From contig NZ_CAAJGM010000219.1 of assembly GCF_900996235.1 (NCBI RefSeq), positions 248,001 to 312,000 of the forward strand: a stretch of DNA of 64,000 nt, read 5' to 3'. A program made the position numbers and the translations under genes. Shown here piece by piece: positions 38,063-46,419 of the stretch. Below the pieces are notes generated by a model. The model saw only the letters and a list, made by a program, of their open reading frames with translations, made no database searches and had not been told where the DNA came from. This DNA is from Paraburkholderia sp. BCC1885 (GTDB lineage Bacteria > Pseudomonadota > Gammaproteobacteria > Burkholderiales > Burkholderiaceae). How positions within the stretch are numbered: position 1 is the stretch's first letter; each line of letters starts with the position of its first letter.

Positions 38063-38692
38063 GCCTCGCGTTATCGACGCCACGCGCGGTAATAAGCCGA
38101 AAGACTTCGGTGCCGCCGCCATACGCTGTCATGCGTCATGTCACAAACGCGGTCAGTGCATTAATTGCACCGTCACGTATCCCCTTCAGAATCGCGCCGG
38201 CATGGGTGTTGGCTCTGTGCCACATTGGCCGCGTCGGTCATTTCTCCCGCTCTCCACGCGACGCGCTGCATACGCGGCGATTGCGCGCATCGGTGACGTG
38301 TCGAGCACTACGAATTTATTCGTCGCGGGTTCTCCTTAATTGCACAAAGACAAATTGTCGTGCCAGGATCGGCCTGTAGGTTTTGTAGCGGCACGTTGTG
38401 AGAGCGCGGTCCAAACCGTCCCCGCAAAAGATGAACAGAAGCAACGCCAGCGCGTCATCCGGCGAATTTGCCTGCTGTGCATCGTGTGCTGCTCACCATC
38501 GGCGCGTGGGGTCGCGTCGGCCAGCAGTGTGGGTTATCCCGGGCGATCTCGATCCGCGTGTGTGCGCTTGGCGCGCAACGCACGCGAGTGTCTTTTTGTG
38601 CCGCAAATATTTCCGAAAGGCGATTGTCAGCGGAATGCAATGAGACAGCAGAGGGTGCAGGTTAAAGACGTACTTCAAGGTGGGTGCTGCGA
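38063..38692. other. Intergenic stretch without a supported gene
   Basis: About 630 bases, visibly less GC-rich than its surroundings. Short open frames are present on both strands but none has a ribosome site or coding-type base use. The sequence must include the promoter of the secreted hydrolase gene; I see no clear regulatory motif or hairpin. Confidence 0.5.
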
Positions 38693-39988
38693 ATGGGTTG
38701 CAGAAAATTTCTGACGATCGGTGCGATGGTATGTGCATGGGCGGGATATGCCGTGTCGTTCGCACACGCCGATCCGCTTGCCGATTCGCAAGGTGGCCCG
38801 CTTACGCGCGCAGAAATTCCCCGCATCGCTCTCGACGACGACACTTACCTGCCCGCGGCCGGCCTCAACCAGCAGGTCATCCGCGTACCGGTGGACGCCG
38901 CCGGCACCATCACGCTCGAAACCACCATTTACAAGCCGGACGGTCCGGGCCCATTCCCGATGATCGTCTTCAATCACGGCAAGATGCCGGGCGACCCGCG
39001 CATGCAGGCGCGCAGCGACCCGCTGCCGTTCGCGCGCGAGTTCGTGCGGCGCGGCTACGTGGTGGTCGCCCCGAACCGCCAGGGTTTCGGACAATCGGGC
39101 GGCACTTACGAGCAGGACGGCTGCGATGTTCTGCGCAACGGCCTGGGCCAGGCAGGCGATGTCGCGGCGACGGTGGCGTTCATGTCGAAGCAGCCTTATG
39201 TCGACGCGCAGCACATCGTGGTGGCGGGTACGTCGCACGGCGGCCTCGCGACGATCGCGTATGGCGTCGAAGCCGCGCCGGGCGTGCGGGCGCTGATCAA
39301 TTTCTCGGGCGGCTTGCGGCAGGACGCCTGCACCGACTGGCAGGGCAATCTCACCAATGCGTTTGGCACCTATGGCGAAAAGACGAGCGTGCCGTCGCTG
39401 TGGCTGTATGGCGATAACGATTCGATCTGGTCACAGCCGCTGGTGGCGAGCATGTACGCGGCGTATTCGGCGCATGGCGCAAATGCCAAGATGGTGGACT
39501 TCGGCATCTACAAGAACGACGCCCACCGCCTGGTAGGCGACCGCGACGGCGTGCGCGTCTGGTGGCCGGCAGTCGAGGCCTTCCTCGCGCGCGTGGGAAT
39601 GCCGACGGGCGTGCAATACCGCGTCGCGGATCCGGCGCCGCCCAAGGCGAGCGGCTTTGCGGCTTTGGATGCGGTGACCTCGGTGCCTTTCGTCGACGAG
39701 GCGGGGCGGGCTGGATATCGCAACTTTTTGCATCAGTATCCTAGCCGGGCCTTTGCCGTTTCCGATTCGGGCGCGTGGTCGTGGGCGGAGGGCGGCGACG
39801 ATCCGATGTCGGTTGCCGTGGCCAATTGCCAGAAACAGAGTTCGGACCCTTGCCGGTTGTATGCCGTGAATGACGCAGTCGTTTGGAAGGATTCTTCTTC
39901 GCAGACGGCTAGTGCTGGGGGGGCTGTTGGCTCCGCCGGTGGGAAGGGTGGGGAGGATAAGCAAGGGGCATTGGCTAGTCGGGAGTGA
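38693..39988 (+). CDS. Secreted alpha/beta hydrolase, dienelactone-hydrolase-like
   Basis: A 431-residue exported alpha/beta hydrolase. A signal peptide ends near AHA at residue 26. The oxyanion strand is IVFNHGKMPGD (91-101), the nucleophile Ser181 lies in AGTSHGGLA, and Asp/His candidates are in YGDNDSIW and KNDAHRLV. The C-terminal third (about 300-400) resembles no domain I recognise, and the last 30 residues are a Gly/Ser/Ala tail encoded by a G-rich stretch adjoining the inverted-repeat region. The ATG at 38693 has GGTGGG upstream; a GTG nine bases earlier is too close to that site. Substrate unknown. Confidence 0.82.
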   Translation: MGCRKFLTIGAMVCAWAGYAVSFAHADPLADSQGGPLTRAEIPRIALDDDTYLPAAGLNQQVIRVPVDAAGTITLETTIYKPDGPGPFPMIVFNHGKMPGDPRMQARSDPLPFAREFVRRGYVVVAPNRQGFGQSGGTYEQDGCDVLRNGLGQAGDVAATVAFMSKQPYVDAQHIVVAGTSHGGLATIAYGVEAAPGVRALINFSGGLRQDACTDWQGNLTNAFGTYGEKTSVPSLWLYGDNDSIWSQPLVASMYAAYSAHGANAKMVDFGIYKNDAHRLVGDRDGVRVWWPAVEAFLARVGMPTGVQYRVADPAPPKASGFAALDAVTSVPFVDEAGRAGYRNFLHQYPSRAFAVSDSGAWSWAEGGDDPMSVAVANCQKQSSDPCRLYAVNDAVVWKDSSSQTASAGGAVGSAGGKGGEDKQGALASRE

Positions 39989-40002
39989 TGGGGGTTTCTT
40001 TG

Positions 40003-40208
40003 TTTTTTTGCCTGCGGCGGCTTGGTTGTTGTTGTTCTGGATGCTTTGGTCTTTCCTTCCATTCTTCTTTGGCCTTTCCTTCTATTATTCGTTGGCCTTT
40101 CCTTGCAGTCTTATTGGTTTGCTTGCGTTGCCCCTGTGCGGGGCGGCACTTACTTTCTTTGCCGCCGCAAAGAAAGTAAGCAAAGAAAGCGGGCTGCAAC
40201 CGCTAGCC
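40003..40208 (+). repeat. Left arm of large inverted repeat
   Basis: This 206-base arm matches the reverse complement of 40545-40699. Its inner 79 bases (40130-40208) are identical to the reverse complement of 40545-40623. The outer part contains an extra segment of roughly 50 bases built of repeated TTGGCCTTTCCTT-like units. Inside the arm is a palindrome (40149-40180) with arms CTTACTTTCTTTG / CAAAGAAAGTAAG. It starts soon after the hydrolase stop and may act as its terminator. Confidence 0.93.
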
Positions 40209-40544
40209 CGTAGTGAGCCATCCCGGTCTGCAACAGGGAACGGCCCAAGACGAGATGTCCTCTCGCACCATCACCTCCTAATGACACAGGGCTCATCCGC
40301 TCCAGCGTCGCGCTGCGCGCCCCGCCGTTTGGCATGACTCCTCCTGCATATTCTGCAGGATACCTAATGTCTTTTTTGCAGCCCAACCCGTCTCACCCCC
40401 CGGCCCCGCCTTCCCCTGCAAACCCAACCGCGACGCACGCAGTGCGGAGTGGGATGAATGAGCCCTTTGTCACGAGCGGGGGAGTTGCGAGGGATGGTCT
40501 CGTCTCGGACCACTCCGGGATCAGGCAAGTGGTGGACACCTACT
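40209..40544. other. Spacer between the inverted-repeat arms
   Basis: 336 bases without a convincing gene. It contains a small palindrome TCCTGCA-TATTC-TGCAGGA at 40342-40360. Short open frames run from the spacer into the arms but look like chance frames of the repeat. Confidence 0.6.
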
Positions 40545-40699
40545 GGCTAGCGGTTGCAGCCCGCTTTCTTTGCTTACTTTCTTTGCGGCGGCAAAGAAAG
40601 TAAGTGCCGCCCCGCACAGGGGCATCGCTAGCAAACCAATAACAATGCAAGGAAAGGCCAAAACATCCAGAACAACAACAACCCGCCGCAGGCAAAAAA
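40545..40699 (-). repeat. Right arm of large inverted repeat
   Basis: Reverse-complement copy of the left arm: 79 identical inner bases (40545-40623), then diverged matching sequence through TTGTTGTTCTGGATG-like and GCCTGCGGCGG-like blocks to 40699. The inner palindrome recurs at 40573-40604. The arm lies about 300 bases before bioA. Confidence 0.93.
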
Positions 40700-40735
40700 C
40701 CCACCCCACCCCCAAAGATTTTTCCCACCCCCCCA
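40700..40735 (-). other. G-run cluster with G-quadruplex potential (minus strand)
   Basis: On the minus strand five G runs of three to seven bases occur within about 36 bases (G7, G3, then G5, G4, G3), fitting a G4-forming pattern. It borders the right repeat arm on its outer side, in the leader region of the biotin operon. Confidence 0.6.
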
Positions 40736-40997
40736 TGACTTTACCGTCGCCAACTCCCCCCATTTCCCCCGATCTATCCCAAACAGCAATCACCTGCAGA
40801 GAACCACGCCAAACCCCATCCCCGAAGGGAAAAACCACCCCCTCAGCGGGTAGTGCACGAACAGAAAGAAAGCGCTAATCTCGACCCCTCCGCAGCCAGC
40901 CTGCCCGCATTCCGCCCGTGGAGGACAAAAAAGCCCCCGATCAGCGTAGAAAAAGTGGCACACGTGCAGCGCGAGACAAAAAGCGCCGCCCCGTACC

Positions 40998-41001
40998 GGA
41001 G
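40998..41001 (+). promoter_or_regulatory. Ribosome-binding site deciding the TTG start of bioA
   Basis: GGAG at five bases before the TTG at 41007. No ATG or GTG in frame gives a complete BioA N-terminus, so the TTG is the most likely start. Confidence 0.7.
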
Positions 41002-41006
41002 TAGTT

Positions 41007-42377
41007 TTGAACACCACACCAGCAACCGAAGCGACACCCGCAAGCACCGACGACTGGGTCGCCCGCAGCCTGCGTGCCGTTTGGCACCCCTGCACCCAGA
41101 TGAAACACCACGAGCGTCTGCCGCTCATTCCCATCGCCCGCGGCTCCGGTCCATGGCTCTATGATCGCGCCGGGCATCGCTATCTGGATGCCATCAGCTC
41201 CTGGTGGGTCAACCTGTTCGGCCACGCCAACCCCCGCATCAACGCGGCGCTGAAGGATCAGCTCGACACGCTCGAACACGCCATGCTCGCCGGTTGCACG
41301 CACGAACCCGCCGTCGAACTCGCCGAGCGGCTCGCCGCTCTCACGCAGCGCACGCTCGGCCATGCTTTCTTTGCCTCGGATGGCGCCTCTGCCGTCGAGA
41401 TCGCGCTGAAAATGAGCTTCCATTCGTGGCGCAATCGTGGTTTCGGCGACAAGCAGGAATTCGTCTGCATTGCTAACAGTTACCATGGCGAGACGATCGG
41501 TGCGCTTGGTGTCACGGATGTCGCCCTGTTCAAGGACGCCTACGATCCGTTGATTCGCCATGCACACGTCGCGGCGTCGCCCGATGCGCGCAACGCGGCG
41601 CCAGGCGAAACCGCAGCCGATGTCGCGCGTCGCGCCCTCGATGCCGTGCGCGCCCTGTTCGAGGCACGCAGCAGCAAGATCGCCGCGCTCATCGTCGAGC
41701 CGCTCGTGCAATGTGCCACCGGCATGGCCATGCACGATGCGTCGTATATCGCCGGCTTGCGCGCGCTATGCGATCAATATGGCGTGCATCTGATCGCCGA
41801 TGAAATCGCCGTCGGTTGCGGCCGCACCGGTACGTTCTTCGCCTGCGAGCAAGCCGGCATCTGGCCCGACTTCCTGTGTCTGTCGAAAGGCATCAGCGGC
41901 GGCTATCTGCCGCTTTCCATCGTGCTGTCGCGCGATGAAATCTTCGCCGCGTTCTACGACGACGACACCACGCGCGGTTTCCTGCACTCGCATTCGTACA
42001 CCGGCAATCCGCTCGCCTGCCGCGCCGCGCTCGCGACGCTCGATCTGTTCGCAAGCGACAACGTGCTCGCCGTCAACGCGCGGAAGTCGGCCACGCTGCG
42101 CGCGGCGCTCGCCCCGCTCGCCGAACATCCGCAGGTGCGTAATCTGCGTCAGTGCGGCACGATCTTCGCGTTCGATGCCGTCATCGACGAGGCACAACAG
42201 GCCAGGACGTTCTCGCGCCGTTTCTTCGAAAACGCCTTGCAGCGAGAACTGCTGCTGCGGCCGATCTCGACCACGGTGTATCTGATGCCGCCGTATATTC
42301 TCGACGACGCGGAACTCGCCCTACTGGCAACCCGCACACGCGAGACCTTCGACGCCACACTCGCGGAGGCCGCATGA
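41007..42377 (+). CDS. bioA: Adenosylmethionine-8-amino-7-oxononanoate aminotransferase
   Basis: PLP enzyme that transfers the amino group of S-adenosylmethionine to 8-amino-7-oxononanoate, giving diaminopelargonate in biotin synthesis. At 456 residues it is full length. Family segments include LRAVWHPCTQMKHHE, YLDAISSWWVNLFGHANP, the substrate-site SYHGETIGALGVT and PLP Lys294 in LSKGISGGYLPLS. It begins with a TTG codon supported by GGAG. First gene of the bioAFDB operon; the following bioF start overlaps its stop. Confidence 0.95.
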   Translation: MNTTPATEATPASTDDWVARSLRAVWHPCTQMKHHERLPLIPIARGSGPWLYDRAGHRYLDAISSWWVNLFGHANPRINAALKDQLDTLEHAMLAGCTHEPAVELAERLAALTQRTLGHAFFASDGASAVEIALKMSFHSWRNRGFGDKQEFVCIANSYHGETIGALGVTDVALFKDAYDPLIRHAHVAASPDARNAAPGETAADVARRALDAVRALFEARSSKIAALIVEPLVQCATGMAMHDASYIAGLRALCDQYGVHLIADEIAVGCGRTGTFFACEQAGIWPDFLCLSKGISGGYLPLSIVLSRDEIFAAFYDDDTTRGFLHSHSYTGNPLACRAALATLDLFASDNVLAVNARKSATLRAALAPLAEHPQVRNLRQCGTIFAFDAVIDEAQQARTFSRRFFENALQRELLLRPISTTVYLMPPYILDDAELALLATRTRETFDATLAEAA

Positions 42378-43561
42378 TGCCGTTGCTCGAAAGCCTTCAA
42401 CAAGGCCTCGCGGATCTCGACGCACAGGGCCTGCGCCGCCGTCGCCGCATAGCCGACACACCGTGCGCCGCGCACATGACGGTCGATGGCCGCGAGATGA
42501 TCGGCTTCGCCAGCAACGACTACCTCGGGCTCGCCGCGCATCCGCTGCTGGTTGCCGCCATTGCCGAAGGCGCGCGTCGTTATGGCGCCGGCAGTGGCGG
42601 TTCGCATCTGCTGGGTGGCCATTCGCGCGCGCATGCGCAACTCGAGGACGATCTCGCCAGCTTTGCAGGCGGCTTCGTCGATGCCCCGCGCGCCCTGTAC
42701 TTCAGCACCGGCTACATGGCGAATCTCGCGACGCTTACCGCGCTCGCCGGCCGTGGCGCCACGCTGTTCTCGGATGCCCTGAACCACGCCTCGCTGATCG
42801 ACGGTGCGCGGCTCTCGCGCGCCGACGTGCAGGTCTACCCGCACGCCGACACCGAAGCCTTGAGCGCGATGCTGGAAGCGTCGGACTCCGAAGTAAAGCT
42901 GATCGTCTCCGATACCGTGTTCAGCATGGATGGCGACGTCGCCCCGCTGCCGCGTCTGCTCGAACTCGCGGAGCGGCACGGCGCGTGGCTGATTCTCGAC
43001 GACGCGCACGGCTTTGGCGTGCTCGGCCCGCAGGGCCGCGGCGCCATTGCGCATGAGGCGCTGCGCTCGCCGCATCTGATTTCGATCGGCACGCTGGGCA
43101 AGGCGGCGGGTGTGTCCGGCGCGTTCGTCGTGGCGCATGAAACCGTGATCGAATGGCTGGTGCAGCGCGCCCGTCCGTACATCTTCACCACGGCCTCGGT
43201 GCCCGCTGCGGCGCATGCCGTGTCGGCGAGCCTGCGCATCATCGGCGGCGACGAAGGCGATGCGCGGCGCGCTCATCTGCAGCAACTGATCGAACGCACC
43301 CGCACGATGCTCAAGGCCACGCCGTGGCTGCCGGTCGATTCGCACACCGCCGTGCAGCCGCTCATCATCGGCGCGAACGACGCCACGCTGCGGATTGCCG
43401 CGACGCTCGATCGTGCCGGGCTCTGGGTGCCGGCAATCCGTCCGCCGACCGTTCCGGCCGGCACGTCACGGCTGCGCATCTCGCTGTCGGCCGCGCATTC
43501 GCAAGCGGATCTGGATCGTCTCGAAGCCGGCCTGCAGCAACTCGGCAAGGAGGCCGCATGA
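42374..43561 (+). CDS. bioF: 8-amino-7-oxononanoate synthase
   Basis: PLP enzyme condensing pimeloyl thioester with alanine, the first ring-forming step of biotin synthesis. Length is 395 residues. Diagnostic parts are IGFASNDYLGLAAHP, GSGGSHLLGGHSRAH, the ILDDAHGFGVLG Asp segment and PLP Lys243 in SIGTLGKAAGVSGAF. Two successive ATG codons start the gene; the first (42374) overlaps the bioA stop (ATGA) and has GGAGG upstream. The bioD start overlaps its own stop in the same way. Confidence 0.95.
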   Translation: MMPLLESLQQGLADLDAQGLRRRRRIADTPCAAHMTVDGREMIGFASNDYLGLAAHPLLVAAIAEGARRYGAGSGGSHLLGGHSRAHAQLEDDLASFAGGFVDAPRALYFSTGYMANLATLTALAGRGATLFSDALNHASLIDGARLSRADVQVYPHADTEALSAMLEASDSEVKLIVSDTVFSMDGDVAPLPRLLELAERHGAWLILDDAHGFGVLGPQGRGAIAHEALRSPHLISIGTLGKAAGVSGAFVVAHETVIEWLVQRARPYIFTTASVPAAAHAVSASLRIIGGDEGDARRAHLQQLIERTRTMLKATPWLPVDSHTAVQPLIIGANDATLRIAATLDRAGLWVPAIRPPTVPAGTSRLRISLSAAHSQADLDRLEAGLQQLGKEAA

Positions 43562-44277
43562 CGTCACCGCTTTCGCTGTTCGTCACTGGCACGGATACGG
43601 AAATCGGCAAGACGCTGGTGTCGTCGGCGCTGCTGCGCGGCTTCACGCGCGCAGGACTGCGCGCCGCCGCGATGAAGCCGATCGCCGCCGGCGCCTTCGA
43701 AGTGGATGGCGTCTGGCACAACGAAGACGCAGACCAGCTCGACGCCGCCTCCAGCGTGCTGCTGCCGCCGGCGCTGCGCACACCATATCTGCTGAAGGCG
43801 CCCGCCGCGCCGCATATCGTCGCGGCGGAGGAACACGTCACGCTCGATATCGGCCATATCGTCGATTGCCATGCGCAGGCGCTTAAGCTCGCGGATATGG
43901 TCGTCGTCGAAGGAGTCGGCGGTTTTCGCGTGCCGCTCACCGATACGCAGGACACCGCCGATCTCGCGCTCGCCCTGAATCTGCCGGTCGTGCTGGTGGT
44001 AGGCATGCGGCTCGGTTGCATCAGCCATGCGTTGCTGAGCGCCGAGGCGATCGCCGCTCGCGGCCTGCAACTGGCGGGCTGGGTGGCGAACCGTGTCGAT
44101 CCGGACATGGGCTACGCGGACGAAAACATTGCCGCCATCCGCAGCCGGCTCAAGCAGCAGTACGACGCGCCGCTGCTCGGCATCGTGCCGCACATGCGTC
44201 CCGTTTCCGCGGACGCGGCGGCGGATTGCCTCGACATCAACGCCCTATTGCAGACGTTGCGCGCGGCGCAACGCTAA
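43558..44277 (+). CDS. bioD: Dethiobiotin synthetase
   Basis: ATP-dependent carboxylase that closes the ureido ring of dethiobiotin, 239 residues. The P-loop is GTDTEIGKT (11-19), with MKPIAAG around Lys41, a DxD-like VVVEGVGGFRVPL and the NRVDP nucleotide-binding segment. The ATG overlaps the bioF stop by four bases and is preceded by AGGAGG. The reading frame is open further upstream within bioF but that is out of family length. Confidence 0.95.
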   Translation: MTSPLSLFVTGTDTEIGKTLVSSALLRGFTRAGLRAAAMKPIAAGAFEVDGVWHNEDADQLDAASSVLLPPALRTPYLLKAPAAPHIVAAEEHVTLDIGHIVDCHAQALKLADMVVVEGVGGFRVPLTDTQDTADLALALNLPVVLVVGMRLGCISHALLSAEAIAARGLQLAGWVANRVDPDMGYADENIAAIRSRLKQQYDAPLLGIVPHMRPVSADAAADCLDINALLQTLRAAQR

Positions 44278-44310
44278 CTCACTTCATCTCCATCCACGAG
44301 GATTGACGAT

Positions 44311-45396
44311 ATGACCCAGCTTCACCTTGACCGCCCGCAAACGGACTCGACCCACACCGGCACCGCCAACGCAGCCAATGCGGCCGCTGCCGGCACAGCC
44401 CGCTGGCGCGTGGCCGACGTGGTCGCGCTGTACGAACTGCCGTTCAACGACCTGATGTTCCGCGCGCAGCAGACGCACCGCGAACACTTCGACGCCAACA
44501 CCGTGCAACTCTCGACGCTGCTGTCCATCAAGACCGGCGGCTGCGAGGAAGACTGCGCGTATTGTCCGCAGTCGGTGCATCACGACACGGGCCTGAAGGC
44601 CGACAAGCTGATGCCGGTCGACGAAGTGCTCGCCGCCGCCCGGCTCGCCAAAGACAACGGCGCGACGCGCTTCTGCATGGGCGCGGCATGGCGCAATCCG
44701 AAGGATCGTCACCTGGAACCGATCAAGGACATGATCCGCGGCGTGAAGGCGATGGGTCTCGAAACCTGCGTGACGCTCGGCATGCTGGAGCCGCACCAGG
44801 CGCAAGGGTTGCGCGAAGCCGGTCTCGATTACTACAACCATAACCTCGATACGTCGCCTGAGTTTTACGGCCAGATCATCTCGACACGCACCTATCAGGA
44901 TCGTCTCGACACGCTGGAACGCGTGCGCGATGCGGGCATCAACGTGTGCTGCGGCGGCATTGTCGGACTTGGCGAATCGCGTCGCGAACGCGCGGGGCTG
45001 ATCGCGCAACTGGCGAACATGGAACCGTATCCGGAATCGGTGCCGATCAACAACCTCGTGCAGGTCGAAGGCACGCCGCTCACCGGCACCGAGGCGCTCG
45101 ATCCGTTCGAATTCGTGCGCACCATCGCGATTGCGCGTATCACGATGCCGCGCGCCATGGTGCGTCTGTCAGCCGGTCGCGAGCAGATGAACGAAGCGCT
45201 ACAGGCGATGTGTTTCCTCGCCGGCGCGAACTCGATTTTCTACGGCGATCAGTTGCTGACGACGAGCAATCCGCAAGCTGAAGCGGATCGCAAGCTGCTC
45301 GAGCGTCTGGGGATGCGGGCGGAAGCGGCGCAGCAGATGCCGCTCGACAAGAGCGGCTGCGAGCACGGTTGCGACGGGCATGCGGCTGCGAATTAA
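44311..45396 (+). CDS. bioB: Biotin synthase
   Basis: Radical-SAM enzyme inserting sulfur into dethiobiotin, 361 residues. The 4Fe-4S motif CxxxCxxC is Cys78, Cys82 and Cys85 (GGCEEDCAYCPQS); the 2Fe-2S cysteine and Arg ligand segments are in FCMGAAWR, ETCVTLGML and the barrel end VRLSAGR. The N-terminal 30 residues are an Ala/Thr-rich extension. It lies 33 bases after bioD and ends the operon, followed by a strong terminator. Confidence 0.96.
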   Translation: MTQLHLDRPQTDSTHTGTANAANAAAAGTARWRVADVVALYELPFNDLMFRAQQTHREHFDANTVQLSTLLSIKTGGCEEDCAYCPQSVHHDTGLKADKLMPVDEVLAAARLAKDNGATRFCMGAAWRNPKDRHLEPIKDMIRGVKAMGLETCVTLGMLEPHQAQGLREAGLDYYNHNLDTSPEFYGQIISTRTYQDRLDTLERVRDAGINVCCGGIVGLGESRRERAGLIAQLANMEPYPESVPINNLVQVEGTPLTGTEALDPFEFVRTIAIARITMPRAMVRLSAGREQMNEALQAMCFLAGANSIFYGDQLLTTSNPQAEADRKLLERLGMRAEAAQQMPLDKSGCEHGCDGHAAAN

Positions 45397-45446
45397 GCGA
45401 GCACGCTGAGCGGGCCAACCTGAGCGGGTCAACCCGCTGCCAAATA

Positions 45447-45477
45447 AAAATGGCCGCCTCGATGAGGCGGCCATTTT
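45447..45477. terminator. Bidirectional terminator after bioB
   Basis: Perfect 14-base arms (45447-45460 and 45464-45477) around GAT, with A-rich left flank and TTTT at the right. It lies between convergent bioB and the RBBP9-like gene. Confidence 0.9.
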
Positions 45478-45499
45478 GCGTCTTGCATATCGCGTGGCT

Positions 45500-46105
45500 T
45501 CACACCAGCGCGTGACTCACCGCCTCCAGCGGCTCCTCATCCCGAAACCGCAACGGCGCCGCGCAATGCACCAGCGTATCGACGAAGTACTTGGCGCGCG
45601 GCCACGGCCCAAATCCGGCTGCCGTGTTGATATGCCCCGCATCGCCAAGATTCACGAAGGCGCTGCCGAAACGCTGCGCCAGTTCGCGCGAGCCGGCCAG
45701 CGGCATCCACGGATCGGTTTCGCTGCCGATCAGGATTGACGGCACGCCGAGGCGCCGCGCCTCGAACTGTCCCGCGAACATAAATTTTTCCGGACTGGCC
45801 GGCGCCACGAACAGCACGCCCACTACGTCGCCGGCATACGACGCCTGCTGCAAGGCATGCGCCGCCGCAAGGCAACCGAAACTGTGCGCCGCCAGCACGA
45901 ACGGCCCGCGCTCGCGCGCCAGCAGTTCGCGCACCGAGCGCGCCCAGCCCGCCAGATCCGGCGCATCCCAATCCGCCTGTTCGACGCGCAGCGAGCGGGC
46001 GAACTGCCGTTCGAGCCACGTCTGCCAATGCGCGCCTTCGCTGCCGTGCAAGCCAGGTACGGTCACGAGCCGCGGCGGCCATGTCGATTTGCTGCATGAA
46101 AGCAT
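45500..46105 (-). CDS. RBBP9/YdeN-family serine hydrolase
   Basis: A 201-residue alpha/beta hydrolase of the RBBP9/YdeN type. The N-terminal VPGLHGSEGAHWQTWLERQ is diagnostic; Ser75 in AAHSFGCLA is the nucleophile, Asp in GSETDPWMP and His in GDAGHINTAAGFGPWP complete the triad. Function in bacteria is not settled. The ATG at 46105 has GAGG upstream; longer frames are not supported. It is divergent from ghrA. Confidence 0.92.
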   Translation of the reverse strand: MLSCSKSTWPPRLVTVPGLHGSEGAHWQTWLERQFARSLRVEQADWDAPDLAGWARSVRELLARERGPFVLAAHSFGCLAAAHALQQASYAGDVVGVLFVAPASPEKFMFAGQFEARRLGVPSILIGSETDPWMPLAGSRELAQRFGSAFVNLGDAGHINTAAGFGPWPRAKYFVDTLVHCAAPLRFRDEEPLEAVSHALV

Positions 46106-46419
46106 GATTGTCCTCGCTGCCGGAATCCGGCAAGCAATCCGAGAACCTATTGTGAAACGCGGCCCGGCGGGCACGAACCAACTTTTTCTGATTTGCTTAT
46201 TGGCGCGCCGCTTCGCATGCCCATGACCTCGCGCGCCGTCATCCGCGCCGCCGGACAACTGCATGTCCATGCTGAAGCGCGCGCAATCGGTCTCGAAAAA
46301 GTAGAATGAAGGCTATACGTAAAACGGAGGAGACCCATGTCGCACGCGTCGTCTGCCCAGCCATGGGCGTTGCAGCCGTTTCTCAGAGCTTGAGGGGGCA
46401 TAAGGCTCATATCGACCGC
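46106..46419. other. Divergent intergenic region before ghrA
   Basis: About 310 bases between divergent genes. The only notable content is the 18-codon ORF at 46337 with its strong ribosome site. Promoter elements for either gene are not clear. Confidence 0.5.
46337..46393 (+). CDS. Possible 18-residue leader ORF upstream of ghrA
   Basis: An ATG with the strongest Shine-Dalgarno of this region (CGGAGGAG, spacing five) opens an 18-residue frame (MSHASSAQPWALQPFLRA) that stops 26 bases before the ghrA ATG. It is in a different frame from ghrA, whose own ribosome site is weak, so reinitiation or coupling is possible. No similarity known. It could be chance. Confidence 0.4.
   Translation: MSHASSAQPWALQPFLRA

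Noticed and set aside
40334..40603. Small open frame through the repeat spacer and right arm, and its counterparts in the left arm
   Set aside because: The frames share the repeat's own sequence in several phases, lack ribosome sites and show no coding signal; treated as chance frames of the repeat.
40149..40604. Repeated palindromes at 40.1-40.6 kb considered as a CRISPR array
   Set aside because: Only two copies in inverse orientation, no regularly spaced direct repeats and no cas genes nearby.
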